The notes: generated by a model from the sequence alone, not told the origin. A stretch of DNA of 64,000 nucleotides from Pedobacter nanyangensis (GCF_003313505.1 NZ_QMHO01000009.1:62001-126000); one strand, 5' to 3'. Shown: positions 17,388 to 27,157, numbered from the stretch's first letter. A program made the numbers and translations.

Positions 17388-19931
17388 ATGCCTCAAACCA
17401 TCATCTTAGATAAAATTAGGCGCCTCATCTTATTAAAAACCGGGATAAAAACGATCAGCCCCTCTGATTGTCGTTCAATTTCCCTGTTGATACAAAAAGA
17501 GACACAAAAGAACATTAGTGAAACCACGTTGAAACGGTTATTCGGTTTCGCAGAGGTTAAAAATAAATTTTCCAAATACACCATTAATGCGCTTTTAGAA
17601 TACGTGGAAAAAAGTGGCGAGTATCATCTGGTAGAACGGGAACTGCTTCATCACACGGGCATCAATGAAAAGTTTTCCAATATTAAAGCCAATGCCGCCG
17701 ATATTAGCCTAACTACCTTAAAAGCCATCAAAAGCAGGAGCACCGTCCCCTATCAATACACTTCCCCCAGGTCTTTTGCACGCTTGGATTTCGAATACTT
17801 TTATGAAAGCAATTATAGTTTTACCGCCTTTGTATCCCAAGCTGGATATGGAAAAAGTATCTTACTAAGCCACCTTGTTCAACACCTATTTTTAGAACAT
17901 GAGGCAAAATATAGCAAGGATACTATCCTATTCGTAAATGCCAGAGACATATTTGACGATCAAAATGAATATTCGAACGTTGAAAATAGAATTAAAGCCA
18001 AAATTGGATTAAATAGCCGAACCAGTTTAGTTGCCTACTTTAAGGAAAGATATGAAAAACATGCCAGCAAACTCGTCATCATTATCGACGGATTTTCGGA
18101 CCTGGTGACCAATAAGGTTTCCAAACCCATCATCTTTGACAAATTAATTAACCTGATTTCCCTTATTGAAGATGAAAACTGTATCAAAATAGCTTTCAGC
18201 ATGCGATCTACGATGTGGAACAGATTTTACGATCTGATCAAGAGCATGTCGTTCATCAAGAAAAAATGGTTTACTGGCACTTATTTTAACCTTAAGCACC
18301 AATCCAACATTCCGCCGTTGGCTACCGAAGAAGTGGAAGAGATTTTAAAGAAAATAGATCCCAACCGTTCCAAGGAAATTGATCCTTCATTTAAGGCCAA
18401 GCTCAAGTACCCATTTTATATCCAATGGTATTATCTACTGAAAGAAGAGTTTCCTAATTTCGATTTTTTCACGAATATTCTTTCTTTCGAAATTGTTGAC
18501 AGGTTTATTCACGAAAAGATCTACAACTCCTCCTATGCTACAGAAAAAGTACTTTTCTGCAAAAAGCTCATCCATTTAAGTGATTTTGGGAAAGGCCAAC
18601 AGTCTGTCCCAAAATCCATGTTTATTGCTGATCTTTCTAATTTCAAAAATGCCTATATGGAATTACTGGCCGAGGGCATATTAATGGAAGAAAAGCAGGA
18701 AGATGACGGTTTTGTTATTGATTTGGTGAGATTTGTGCATCCTCATGTTTTCGAATATTTTTTGTTTGTAGAGCTGCTTAATGCTGCAAATACCCAAATG
18801 AACAGCTCTTTTTTTGAAGAGGTTAATGAGAAGTATGCGGGCAAGGCAACCAAATTCCAGATTTTGCAGTGGTCGGCCAGGTTATTGATCATAAAGGGCG
18901 AGTTTGCTGCATTAAACAGCCTGCTCAAACTTAGGCTTAGCAATTACGAAAAAACCTACCTGATCTATTTTATTGCCGAAAATTTAAACTACAGGCAACG
19001 CAAACAACCTTCGTTGGCAGCTTACCTGGAAGAAGAGGAATTGCACCAGATGATGATGGAGAATATTATCCATTTCGATTTTGCCGATTCCTGCTATAAG
19101 GATGCTGTTGTTTCGCTATTAAGTATCTCCAGAAACAACAAATATTCCTACATCTATCAGCTCATATTGGCTATTTTTGATTGTTTTGCCTTTGACAAAG
19201 AACAGCTCCGGCAACGTATAAAAGCAATGCAGAGCCTGTCTTTTAAAGATGAAGACTGGATCATCAGTCCGTTGGAGATGCTGAAAAGTATTTATGCGGC
19301 CCTAACAGGTGAAAGCTACCAAAACGAGCTTTTAGATGCAGAAATTGAAGCTTTTAAGCAAGGGATTAAGGTATCAGGCGCTAACGCCGAAACCCTCCCG
19401 GATTTTAGGGAGATGCTCTCGTTCATTTTAATCAGGTTGCACAACAGCTTTACGGGTACGCCAACAGAAGCCCTGCGAATATTAAACGCCATGGCCTGTT
19501 ATTTTCCTAAAATGATGTTTTCTGACAGTATCGATTCTGCCTATCTATTTTGCGCAATGGCTTTTATAAGAGCTTTGGCACATTTGGAAGACGAGCAAAA
19601 AGGCCTAACCGAGAAAATAAGCATAAAAATTTTCCAAATCCACTCCATAGGCAACTCCACACCTTATATCCAAACCGTTTATTTAGCATCAAAAGCTTAC
19701 GAAGCCAAGAACAGTAAAGATTACCACACGGCTATTATTTGTGCCGAAAGATGTTTAGAAATCTTTAAACGAAACCGGTTGGCCCTTCACCAAACTTTAA
19801 TGTACAATCTGCTGATCGGTATTTACGATGAAATGGACAATTATGAAAAGAAAAATGAATATATGCACCAAAAACTGAACCTAATTGATCAGAAGATGGT
19901 AAATGCCGCTATCTTTCATAATGTTAAATAG
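17388..19931 (+). CDS. STAND/NACHT-like NTPase with N-terminal HTH-like domain
   Basis: With the ATG at 17388 the product is 847 residues; a GTG at 17361 would add nine. The first about 85 residues contain SETTLKRLFGFAEV and SKYTINALLEYV, a pattern seen at the N-terminus of many Bacteroidota regulators and probably a DNA-binding or adaptor domain. A P-loop NTPase follows: Walker A SQAGYGKSILL (Lys near residue 156) and Walker B KLVIIIDGFSDLV (Asp near 234). The first glycine of the P-loop is replaced by serine. The rest is alpha-helical, TPR-like to the C-terminus (for example YHTAIICAERCLEIF). There is no signal peptide or membrane segment, so it is cytoplasmic. It is transcribed divergently from the adhesin operon, suggesting a regulatory link. 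STAND proteins also serve in phage defence, so that alternative is open. It ends nine bases from the convergent kinase gene. Confidence 0.7.
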   Translation: MPQTIILDKIRRLILLKTGIKTISPSDCRSISLLIQKETQKNISETTLKRLFGFAEVKNKFSKYTINALLEYVEKSGEYHLVERELLHHTGINEKFSNIKANAADISLTTLKAIKSRSTVPYQYTSPRSFARLDFEYFYESNYSFTAFVSQAGYGKSILLSHLVQHLFLEHEAKYSKDTILFVNARDIFDDQNEYSNVENRIKAKIGLNSRTSLVAYFKERYEKHASKLVIIIDGFSDLVTNKVSKPIIFDKLINLISLIEDENCIKIAFSMRSTMWNRFYDLIKSMSFIKKKWFTGTYFNLKHQSNIPPLATEEVEEILKKIDPNRSKEIDPSFKAKLKYPFYIQWYYLLKEEFPNFDFFTNILSFEIVDRFIHEKIYNSSYATEKVLFCKKLIHLSDFGKGQQSVPKSMFIADLSNFKNAYMELLAEGILMEEKQEDDGFVIDLVRFVHPHVFEYFLFVELLNAANTQMNSSFFEEVNEKYAGKATKFQILQWSARLLIIKGEFAALNSLLKLRLSNYEKTYLIYFIAENLNYRQRKQPSLAAYLEEEELHQMMMENIIHFDFADSCYKDAVVSLLSISRNNKYSYIYQLILAIFDCFAFDKEQLRQRIKAMQSLSFKDEDWIISPLEMLKSIYAALTGESYQNELLDAEIEAFKQGIKVSGANAETLPDFREMLSFILIRLHNSFTGTPTEALRILNAMACYFPKMMFSDSIDSAYLFCAMAFIRALAHLEDEQKGLTEKISIKIFQIHSIGNSTPYIQTVYLASKAYEAKNSKDYHTAIICAERCLEIFKRNRLALHQTLMYNLLIGIYDEMDNYEKKNEYMHQKLNLIDQKMVNAAIFHNVK

Positions 19932-19940
19932 CCCGCTTAC

Positions 19941-22900
19941 CTATAATGGCAGCGAGAACCAAAAAGTACTGCCTTTGCCCAATTGGCTTTCTACCCAGAT
20001 GTTTCCCTGATGACGAGCAATAATTTCGTGCGAAAGATACAGTCCAATGCCCAAACCCGAAATATTTGGGGTAGCTTCATCTATTCGATAAAAACGGGAA
20101 AACAGGTTACCTATTTTATCTTCGGCAATGCCCAAACCTTGGTCTTTGATCGCTACCAATACCCTGTCCATCTGCTGGGTGATTTTTACTTCAACCCTGT
20201 TGGCACCTGGAGAGTATTTAATGGCATTGCTCAATAAATTGATTACTACCTGCTCAATCCGTTGGCTATCGCCGTTTACCCTACAGGTTTCAGGACTTTC
20301 GGCCAAGATAATTTCGTATGACTCTGTTGAATTCCGAATCAATTCGATAGCCTCATCAACTACTTCCCTTAGGTCGAAATTGGCAATTGTCAGCTTTAGT
20401 TTGCCGGCTTCTATTTTGGAAACGTCCAACAAATCGTTTACCAAGGAAGTTAGTTTTCTGACCTGCATAGAAGCTTTGCCTAAAAATTTCTGCGCATTCA
20501 AATCCTTTATCAAACGGTTAAGGATTTGGAGGTAGCCGTTAATACTGGCCAGGGGTGTTTTCAGTTCATGACTGGCCAAGCCAATAAATTCGTCTTTTTT
20601 ATCATTAAGTTCACGCACCTTTTGGTACAGCAAGGCATTATCAATCCCGATAGCGGCCTGTGCAGCAATGGCAGTTACCAAGCTTTCGTGCTCAGCCGTG
20701 AATATGGCAGGCTTGGGATGTCCAAAAAACAATCCGCCAATTACCCTGCCCGATCTGGATATCACCGGTACAGCCAGGTAACTTACCACAGGCAAGTGTC
20801 CCTTTGGCATGCCCTGGTGCGGATGGTTTTTACCATAGCGGGGGTCTTTGGTTACGTCGTCGAGCCGCACCACCCCTTCTCCCGAAAAAGTAGGATGGAA
20901 TACCATCGTATCCCTAGGCATCCCAAATTTTTCAAAAGCTTCTTTAGATGCGCCCGAGAGTGTGTAAAGCAGGTAAGAGTTTCCGTGCTCGTCGGTTTTA
21001 TTATAAAAGAAGGCCCCAAATTTTGCGCCCGTTAATTGGGTGGTGGCATCTGTTACTTTTTGTAAAATATTGTTCAGGTCCAATTCTTCTGAAATGTCCT
21101 CAATTACCATATTGAGTACTTCTAGCCGTTGGGTATAGCGCCTGCTAGCTTCCTTTGCCTCCACTTGTGCACTAATATCACGTGCTATTTTGGAAGCTCC
21201 AATTACATTTCCCTGTTCATCCACAATTGGCGATACGGTAATGGACAAGAAAATTTCGGCGCCGTTTTTAGCTTTTCTAGTGGTGTCAAAGTGGTCAACC
21301 TTATTTCCCTGTTTTATTCTGGAAATGATGAAATTTTCTTCTGATAGCCTGTTCTGGGGAATAATGAGCGAGATATGCTGTCCAATAGCTTCATCGGAGG
21401 TGTACCCGAAGGTACGTTCAGCGGAGGCATTCCAGCTGGTAATGGTACCGTCTAATTGTTTGCTAATGATGATATCGTCGGAGGAATCCACAATTGCGGC
21501 CAGCCTGGCTTGCTTTTCAAATACAATCCTTGATCTCAGTTCTGCATATTTCTGATCGGTAACATCCAGTACAGAACCAATAAAACGAGCGCCGCTGCCC
21601 TGCTCATCGTAGTACACTTTTCCTTTTGCCCTTATCCACCTCAGCTTTTCGTCATCGGCACCCAAGGTCCTGTAAATTATATCATATTCGCCATTGCCGT
21701 TTTTGGCCACAGCCTCATCTATGGCGGCCAATACCCTGGCCCTGTCCTCCAGATGCAAACCTTGCACAAAATCTCTTTCAAAATCTATGGGTCTGTCATC
21801 TTTAATACCAAATAATTCGCGGCAGCGGGCATCCCATTCCAATTCCCCGGTAGCCAGGTCCATATCAAAAGTACCAAGTTCAGCCGCTTCTTTGGCCAAG
21901 CTTACCTGTTTGTAAAGCCTTTCCAGCTTTCTACGGGCAATTACCTGTGCGGTAACATCTATGGAAATAGCCAAAATACCCATCACTTTCCCGTCGCTTC
22001 CCCTGTAGGGTTGGCATACAAAATTTTGATATACGGTTTCTGGGTTACCGTTGCGCTGCATTTTCAATGGATGTTCAACGGCATGATACGGCTCGCCGGT
22101 AAGGTAAACTTTGGCTATGGCCTGTTCCAGCCAGGGTTCCCTTGCGTTGGGCAGTGCTTCAAAAACGGGCTTTCCTATTACCTCATCTGCTGGGGTGCCC
22201 CAAATTTTTAACATAGCGGCATTAGCCGAGATAATTTCATGCGAAGGCCCCAGGAGTAAACACATGGCCACCGGCGCTTGCAAAATCATGCTCCTAAAAT
22301 TCCTTTCACTTAGCTCTACCTGCTGTTTGGCGGTCACCAAATCGGTAACATCGGCGCCGGTATTCATGATGGCATAAACATTCCCTTGCTCATTGTACAA
22401 AGGCGTAAAGCTATAATTGAAATAAAAAGTATCTGGTTTTCCATTAACGGTAAGGTCCAATTTCTGATGACGAACGTGGAAAGCCTTGCCGGTGGTGAAC
22501 ACGTTGTCCAACTGCTCAAAAATCAATTGTTCTTTAAGTTCTGGCAATATTTCGCTATAGGTTTTCCCAATTACATCGGGTCCTTTGCCCCAAACTTCAA
22601 TAATGGCTTGGTTGGCCTGTGCAATTCTCATTTCACGTCCCACGTACACGCCAATGGGAAAGGGTGCTTGGGCCACAATTTGATGCAGCAAATGTTGTGA
22701 GGATACGCTTGCCGTAACATTTGCACCCCGATATTGATCATGGCAGATCCCCAAAACACCATTAATATTTCCGTTGATATCCCTAATTGGACTTAAATTG
22801 GCGTTAAGTTGCTTTGAATAGGTGGTTTCGCCTTTAAAAACGTACTCCAAATCAGCAGTTAAGTTTGGCCACGCCAGGGCACATGGCTCGCCTATTACCG

Positions 22901-23150
22901 GCATGCTTGCAGCAGCTGTGGTACCTTTAAAGGCGTCGTTACAAAAAAACAGTTTACTGTTTCCCCAAAACAGCAATGCCGGACTACCGTTGGGCAATAT
23001 AAACGCTAAAGACTGTTTCAGGTTTTCAGGCCAGCCATTGGGATATGACAACACAGAAGAACTCCAATCATGAGTTAAAATAAAATCAGTTGTAATACCA
23101 CCTCCCTGAAGAAAAGCAAGTTCGGCAGCGTTTACAGACAAAATTGACAT
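19941..23150 (-). CDS. Multi-PAS/GAF sensor histidine kinase
   Basis: With the ATG at 23150 the protein has 1069 residues; an in-frame TTG at 23204 would add 18 unlikely residues. It is soluble and has about five PAS units in the first 660 residues (for example FRSMILQAPVAMCLLL and IVDSSDDIIISKQLDGTITS, the latter followed by a PAC motif). A GAF domain follows (about 670-825, FSGEGVVRLDDVTKDPRYG), then HisKA with H861 in SHELKTPLASINGY, and HATPase with NLLSNAIKYSP, DQGLGIAEDKIG and GLGIGLYLSHEI. The catalytic boxes are complete. There is no transmembrane helix, so it senses a cytoplasmic cue. The gene follows a single-domain receiver gene by 54 bases, and phosphotransfer between the two is likely. 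Confidence 0.93.
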   Translation of the reverse strand: MSILSVNAAELAFLQGGGITTDFILTHDWSSSVLSYPNGWPENLKQSLAFILPNGSPALLFWGNSKLFFCNDAFKGTTAAASMPVIGEPCALAWPNLTADLEYVFKGETTYSKQLNANLSPIRDINGNINGVLGICHDQYRGANVTASVSSQHLLHQIVAQAPFPIGVYVGREMRIAQANQAIIEVWGKGPDVIGKTYSEILPELKEQLIFEQLDNVFTTGKAFHVRHQKLDLTVNGKPDTFYFNYSFTPLYNEQGNVYAIMNTGADVTDLVTAKQQVELSERNFRSMILQAPVAMCLLLGPSHEIISANAAMLKIWGTPADEVIGKPVFEALPNAREPWLEQAIAKVYLTGEPYHAVEHPLKMQRNGNPETVYQNFVCQPYRGSDGKVMGILAISIDVTAQVIARRKLERLYKQVSLAKEAAELGTFDMDLATGELEWDARCRELFGIKDDRPIDFERDFVQGLHLEDRARVLAAIDEAVAKNGNGEYDIIYRTLGADDEKLRWIRAKGKVYYDEQGSGARFIGSVLDVTDQKYAELRSRIVFEKQARLAAIVDSSDDIIISKQLDGTITSWNASAERTFGYTSDEAIGQHISLIIPQNRLSEENFIISRIKQGNKVDHFDTTRKAKNGAEIFLSITVSPIVDEQGNVIGASKIARDISAQVEAKEASRRYTQRLEVLNMVIEDISEELDLNNILQKVTDATTQLTGAKFGAFFYNKTDEHGNSYLLYTLSGASKEAFEKFGMPRDTMVFHPTFSGEGVVRLDDVTKDPRYGKNHPHQGMPKGHLPVVSYLAVPVISRSGRVIGGLFFGHPKPAIFTAEHESLVTAIAAQAAIGIDNALLYQKVRELNDKKDEFIGLASHELKTPLASINGYLQILNRLIKDLNAQKFLGKASMQVRKLTSLVNDLLDVSKIEAGKLKLTIANFDLREVVDEAIELIRNSTESYEIILAESPETCRVNGDSQRIEQVVINLLSNAIKYSPGANRVEVKITQQMDRVLVAIKDQGLGIAEDKIGNLFSRFYRIDEATPNISGLGIGLYLSHEIIARHQGNIWVESQLGKGSTFWFSLPL

Positions 23151-23204
23151 AGATACTTTTTTAGTATAACAATGATCAAATGTTAATGTTAGGGAGGATA
23201 TCAA

Positions 23205-23579
23205 TTATTTTAAGTGCAATAGTTCATTGGTCAATGCCAGCAGGTCATCAAACTCAAAAGGCTTGGCCAGAAAGCGATCGGCGCCTGCCCTGGCGGCAAT
23301 ATCCTTCACATCGTTATTTGCCGAGACGTAAATCACGGGAATATCTTTTAAATCGGCCTGGCTTTTCAGCTGTTGAACAGCAACTTCTCCCCCGGTGCTG
23401 GGGATCCAATTGTCCATCAAGATCAAATCAGGAGAGATTGCCCTAACTTTTTCGGTCACGTTATCACAATCTTGAAATGTTTGAACCTCGAAACCTTCAT
23501 CTTCAAACAAAAAACGAAAAATATTCAGTAAGTCTTGATCATCGTCGAATACCGCTACCAATTTCGAATATTTTTCCAT
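23205..23579 (-). CDS. Single-domain response regulator (CheY-like receiver)
   Basis: The 124-residue product is a complete receiver domain with no output domain. It has the acidic cluster FDDDQD near residue 12, phosphoacceptor D56 in LILMDNWIPSTGG, S86 in VIYVSANND and K106 in DRFLAKPFEF. It is the first gene of a two-gene operon with the multi-PAS kinase. Single-domain receivers act as phosphorelay intermediates or bind a target protein. The target here is unknown. Confidence 0.93.
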   Translation of the reverse strand: MEKYSKLVAVFDDDQDLLNIFRFLFEDEGFEVQTFQDCDNVTEKVRAISPDLILMDNWIPSTGGEVAVQQLKSQADLKDIPVIYVSANNDVKDIAARAGADRFLAKPFEFDDLLALTNELLHLK

Positions 23580-23699
23580 GTTGCAAAGTTTAGATCAGTT
23601 CAAATAAAGCGATTTTATCTCTTAAAAACAACGGGATTAGCATTAAATCGAATACACCAAGTATGCACTGTTCCAACACGCCTTGGCTGCATATACGGC

Positions 23700-23738
23700 A
23701 AAAAAAACAAATACACCTTAAAACAGCCTGTATATTTG
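23700..23738 (-). terminator. Terminator downstream of cstA
   Basis: On the minus strand, a 9-bp stem (CAAATATAC / GTGTATTTG, one wobble) with a 13-base loop is followed by eight T. It lies 28 bases past the CstA stop codon. Confidence 0.8.
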
Positions 23739-23766
23739 GGGTTTATCAAATGGATGGCCCGGGCTG

Positions 23767-25608
23767 CTACCGCTCAACCAGCTCTTTAACTGGATCACCA
23801 TAATGGTCGATATGCTCGCCTTCCATTTTTAGAAGTTTGTTCCATCTTCTGAAGGTGTTCACAAATACGATAAGCATTAACACCATGGCCAATGCCGCTA
23901 ATGATGCCAACAGGTACTGCTGTTTTGGGAGATACACGTTTAGCACCTGTTCATATCCCGCCCAAAAGGTAATGGCCGCCATAAATACTCCCGGAATGGC
24001 CGAGCACAGGGCATATTTCCTGCGGTTCATCCGGATCAGCATGGTGGTGCATACAATTAAGCCACATGCGGCCAATAACTGGTTACTGATCCCAAATAGT
24101 GGCCAAATACTGCTCACGTTTCCTGTATATACTAAATAGCCCCAGGAAAAAGTAAAGATCAAACTACTGATGATGATACCGGGCATCCAGTTTTTATCGT
24201 TAAACTTGGGAATAACACTTCCCAACATTTCTTGTAGGAAAAAGCGGCCAACTCTGGTCCCGGCATCAATAGCGGTTAGGATAAATACCGCCTCAAACAT
24301 GATGGCAAAATTGTACCAATAGGCCATTACATTGTCCATAAACGGGATTTTGTTGAAGATATGTGCCATTCCTACCGCCAGTGATACGGCCCCACCCGTT
24401 CTGCCGTATAAATCTACCCCAATTTTCTCACTGAAATGAGCCAGATCTACCGGCTGCATTCCGGGGTTTTGGGCAATAAACGAATCGTAAAGTTCCTTGG
24501 GGGTGTTGATTGCGAAGTAATCACCTGGCACCAAGGTACAAGCTGCAATTAAAGCCATTAAGGCTACAAAGCCCTCAACCAACATAGCTCCATAGCCCAC
24601 AAAAAGGATTTCCTTTTCATTGTTCAACATTTTTGGGGTGGTTCCTGTAGCTATTACCGCATGGAAACCTGAAATGGCCCCACAGGCAATTACGATAAAA
24701 ATGAACGGCAGTACCGGACCGCCGATAATTGGGCCGCCGCCTTTTACAAAATCCGTAATGGCGGGCATTTGCAAGGTAGGATGCACAAAGATGACCCCAA
24801 CGGCTAACATTAGGATGGTTCCTATCTTTAAATAAGTAGACAGGTAGTCTCTTGGCACCAACAACAACCAAACGGGTAGCACTGAGGCCAAAAAACCGTA
24901 AACCGTGATTGCAATAGAAATGGTTTTAATATTCCAGTGGAAAATATCGCTAATTTCCTTTACCTGCATCAGATTATGGCCGCCAATAATGCTTGCTATC
25001 AGCATTATCCCACCAATGATACTGGCCAAGGTTACGCTGTTTTTGCGATAGCGCATGATGAGCCCCATCATTACAGCAATGGGCATGGTGGCAATAACGG
25101 TAAATAATGACCACGAAGCTTCGTGCATGGCACTGATACAGGCTAGGGATAATCCCGCTAGGGTTAAGATAAGGATAAACAAAATAGCGAAGCCGGCAAT
25201 TACACCAGTACCTTTGCCTATTTCTTTACTCGCAATGGTAGCTAAACTTTGACCTTTATGGCGCACCGAAGCAAATAAAACCACCATATCATGTACTCCT
25301 CCGCCCAACACACAACCAATTAATATCCATAAGGTACCGGGCAAATAGCCAAACTGGGCGGCCAGTACCGGACCCACCAATGGTCCTGCTGCTGCAATAG
25401 CTGCAAAATGATGCCCAAAAAGCACATTTTTATTGGTAGCCACATAATCTTTACCATCGGCAAACTCTATTGCGGGCGTTACATTGGCGGCATTGAGCTT
25501 TAACACTTTGTTGGCCATAAAAATACCATAGAAACGATAAGCTATGGCAAAAACCAATAAGGCAACAAAAACCAAGGTGAGCGCATTAACGCCGTTTAAA
25601 AACTCCAT
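23767..25608 (-). CDS. cstA: Carbon starvation protein CstA family transporter
   Basis: The 613-residue integral membrane protein has many hydrophobic helices. It carries the family's conserved regions: KDYVATNKNVLFGHHFAAIA and AGPLVGPVLAAQFGYLP near the N-terminus, GCVLGGGVHDMVVLFASVRH, and later IACGAISGFHAVIATGTTPK. Members of the CstA family take up peptides or pyruvate on carbon limitation in enterobacteria; here the substrate is not shown by sequence. The length is somewhat short of the E. coli protein (about 700). The gene stands alone with its own terminator, and two AT-rich palindromes lie 100-160 bases upstream, a possible control site. Confidence 0.95.
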   Translation of the reverse strand: MEFLNGVNALTLVFVALLVFAIAYRFYGIFMANKVLKLNAANVTPAIEFADGKDYVATNKNVLFGHHFAAIAAAGPLVGPVLAAQFGYLPGTLWILIGCVLGGGVHDMVVLFASVRHKGQSLATIASKEIGKGTGVIAGFAILFILILTLAGLSLACISAMHEASWSLFTVIATMPIAVMMGLIMRYRKNSVTLASIIGGIMLIASIIGGHNLMQVKEISDIFHWNIKTISIAITVYGFLASVLPVWLLLVPRDYLSTYLKIGTILMLAVGVIFVHPTLQMPAITDFVKGGGPIIGGPVLPFIFIVIACGAISGFHAVIATGTTPKMLNNEKEILFVGYGAMLVEGFVALMALIAACTLVPGDYFAINTPKELYDSFIAQNPGMQPVDLAHFSEKIGVDLYGRTGGAVSLAVGMAHIFNKIPFMDNVMAYWYNFAIMFEAVFILTAIDAGTRVGRFFLQEMLGSVIPKFNDKNWMPGIIISSLIFTFSWGYLVYTGNVSSIWPLFGISNQLLAACGLIVCTTMLIRMNRRKYALCSAIPGVFMAAITFWAGYEQVLNVYLPKQQYLLASLAALAMVLMLIVFVNTFRRWNKLLKMEGEHIDHYGDPVKELVER

Positions 25609-25713
25609 AAACGTATTTTATTTTGATTTGATTTGATGAGCAGTTGGGTTTTTGCTGCCCAAAATATTGGCTACAACAGCCAATAACGAAGGTAATCATT
25701 CCGATTGAAATAG

Positions 25714-25769
25714 AAATTAAATTTTATTAATTTATTACAACATATAATTAAATTTTATTTTTAATTATA
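25714..25769. promoter_or_regulatory. Paired AT-rich palindromes upstream of cstA
   Basis: The 13-mer ATTAAATTTTATT occurs at 25716-25728 and again at 25747-25759, 31 bases apart or about three helical turns. Each copy overlaps a perfect palindrome: AAATTAA/TTAATTT at 25714-25733, and TATAATTAAA/TTTAATTATA at 25743-25769. The position before cstA suggests a dimeric operator, but an AT-rich promoter could give this by chance. Confidence 0.4.
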
Positions 25770-26312
25770 AATAAAACACTGTATTACAAAGCATTATACA
25801 AAATCAAAACGCTTCATCACTTAAAATGGCTGATCAGTTGAAATATGTTTATCCTATCGGGATTTTTTTGGGTTTGTTTTGGCCTTATTTGTCATCCAAG
25901 GCCAGTCAAGGATATTGCCTTGCAATTGGCGGGGTTAACAAAATAATTTCTGAGCATTTCGATCAGGCTTTGGGTGAGCAGCCAGATCAGCTATTTAAGC
26001 GGCATCATGGAGTTTAAACGGCCTGTTTCGGGCTTAAAACATGTAAGCTAAGGTTGTTAAACCGGACGTTAGGGCGCTCGTCATGCTGAATTTATTTCAG
26101 CATCGGCATATTATTAACCTGAGCCCCATTATTTAAAGCGGCAAGCTGGGCGTTAAAGCACGTGCTGAACTGTAGCGGCAAGCTAAAACGGATGCTGAAA
26201 TAAATTCAGCATGACGGAATGCATTACTATTCACTTAGCATGACGGAATGCCCCGGAAGGCTACGAAGTAAAATATATTCAGCATGACGAGTGCCTTATA
26301 TTTGGCAAAGGT
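25770..26312. repeat. Gene-free region with inverted and direct repeats
   Basis: No credible gene lies here. A 25-base sequence at 26080-26104, itself palindromic around ATGCTGAA/TTCAGCAT, is repeated exactly in inverted orientation at 26191-26215. A third partial copy is at 26278-26296. A 15-mer AGCATGACGGAATGC is directly repeated at 26208-26222 and 26237-26251, and GCGGCAAGCT occurs at 26141-26150 and 26175-26184. This is typical of a dispersed intergenic hairpin element. It might also terminate the SGNH hydrolase transcript, which ends at 26313. Confidence 0.65.
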
Positions 26313-27080
26313 TTAAAATAATGCTTTATAAATGGCCTTGCCCCAAAAATCTCCTAACAAATGGGCTCCTTCTTTATTAGGATGTAAATAAAAAGTACCA
26401 TATTTTCCTTCCTCGGGCGAAAGGTATTGCTGATAGTGTTTCTTAAAAAACTTAAACGCCCTAACATCGCCCATAAATACCCTATCCGGATGGCTTTTTT
26501 GGTACATTTTAACCAATTTTTGCAGTTGCGGGCCGTAAGTTTGCAGCCTGCTAAGGCCTTCTTGCATATAGGTTGAGCGGTTATGGGTATTTGGGCTATA
26601 CCAAATGGGCTGCTGATAAATAATTTTACAGGCCGGAAAAGCCGACATTAGGCTGTCGGTAATGGTTTTGAGGTTGTGATAATAGTCATCCTTGGATACA
26701 GGTGCGCCTTTAGGCCCCTTTACCGCACTATCGTTGGTCCCCAATTTAATGGAAAAAACCAGTAGGGCATTGGGATTGGCAAATGATTTGGCCGCTTTTA
26801 AAATCCTTGGAAAATCAGTTCCGGTTTGCGGCAATACGTCTACACTGGTGTGCCCGCTCACGCCCTGGTTCGAAAAACGAACTTCGCCTACACCATCCTG
26901 ATTACTTAGCCAGGCACAGGCTTGGTTTGGAGGAGCATCTTTTCCACGATCTGCTAAACCGCCACCAAAGGTGATGCTATTTCCTATAAAAACAATATTA
27001 AGGTCTTTTTTTTGCTGTTGTGCATAGCTACCGCCCATGCTTAAGATCAGGCAGGCAAACAGATAAAGGTTAGGGATCAT
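26313..27080 (-). CDS. Exported SGNH/GDSL-family hydrolase
   Basis: With the ATG at 27080 the product is 255 residues and starts with a signal peptide (LFACLILSMGGSYA-Q). Two longer starts exist, an ATG at 27113 and a GTG at 27086. All four SGNH blocks are visible: FIGNSITFGGG (nucleophile Ser), GVSGHTS (Gly), KLGTNDSAV (Asn) and YLHPNKEGAHLLG (His). The protein is therefore expected to be an active periplasmic or secreted esterase, perhaps a carbohydrate acetylesterase; the substrate is not shown. No lipobox or T9SS tail is present. It is separate from the neighbouring gene, which has its own terminator. Confidence 0.88.
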   Translation of the reverse strand: MIPNLYLFACLILSMGGSYAQQQKKDLNIVFIGNSITFGGGLADRGKDAPPNQACAWLSNQDGVGEVRFSNQGVSGHTSVDVLPQTGTDFPRILKAAKSFANPNALLVFSIKLGTNDSAVKGPKGAPVSKDDYYHNLKTITDSLMSAFPACKIIYQQPIWYSPNTHNRSTYMQEGLSRLQTYGPQLQKLVKMYQKSHPDRVFMGDVRAFKFFKKHYQQYLSPEEGKYGTFYLHPNKEGAHLLGDFWGKAIYKALF

Positions 27081-27157
27081 TTTCACGGCCACAATATACC
27101 CAATTGGGTACATTTAAACAATGTCCAAGGTTATTAGGCCATGTTTGTTTGGGCCTA

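Noticed and set aside
17388..19931. Complete anti-phage (Avs-like) defence system
   Set aside because: The NTPase has no effector domain, such as a nuclease or TIR, and no defence neighbours; a regulator role fits the location better.
20526..21035. 169-codon plus-strand frame opposite the histidine kinase
   Set aside because: It is fully contained in a well-supported kinase gene on the other strand, and its sequence shows no domain.
23205..23579. Chemotaxis CheY
   Set aside because: No chemotaxis genes nearby; the operon partner is a multi-PAS kinase, so a general receiver is the safer call.
25826..26017. 63-codon plus-strand open frame upstream of the repeat cluster
   Set aside because: Short, no homology signal, and no promoter or ribosome site; probably chance.
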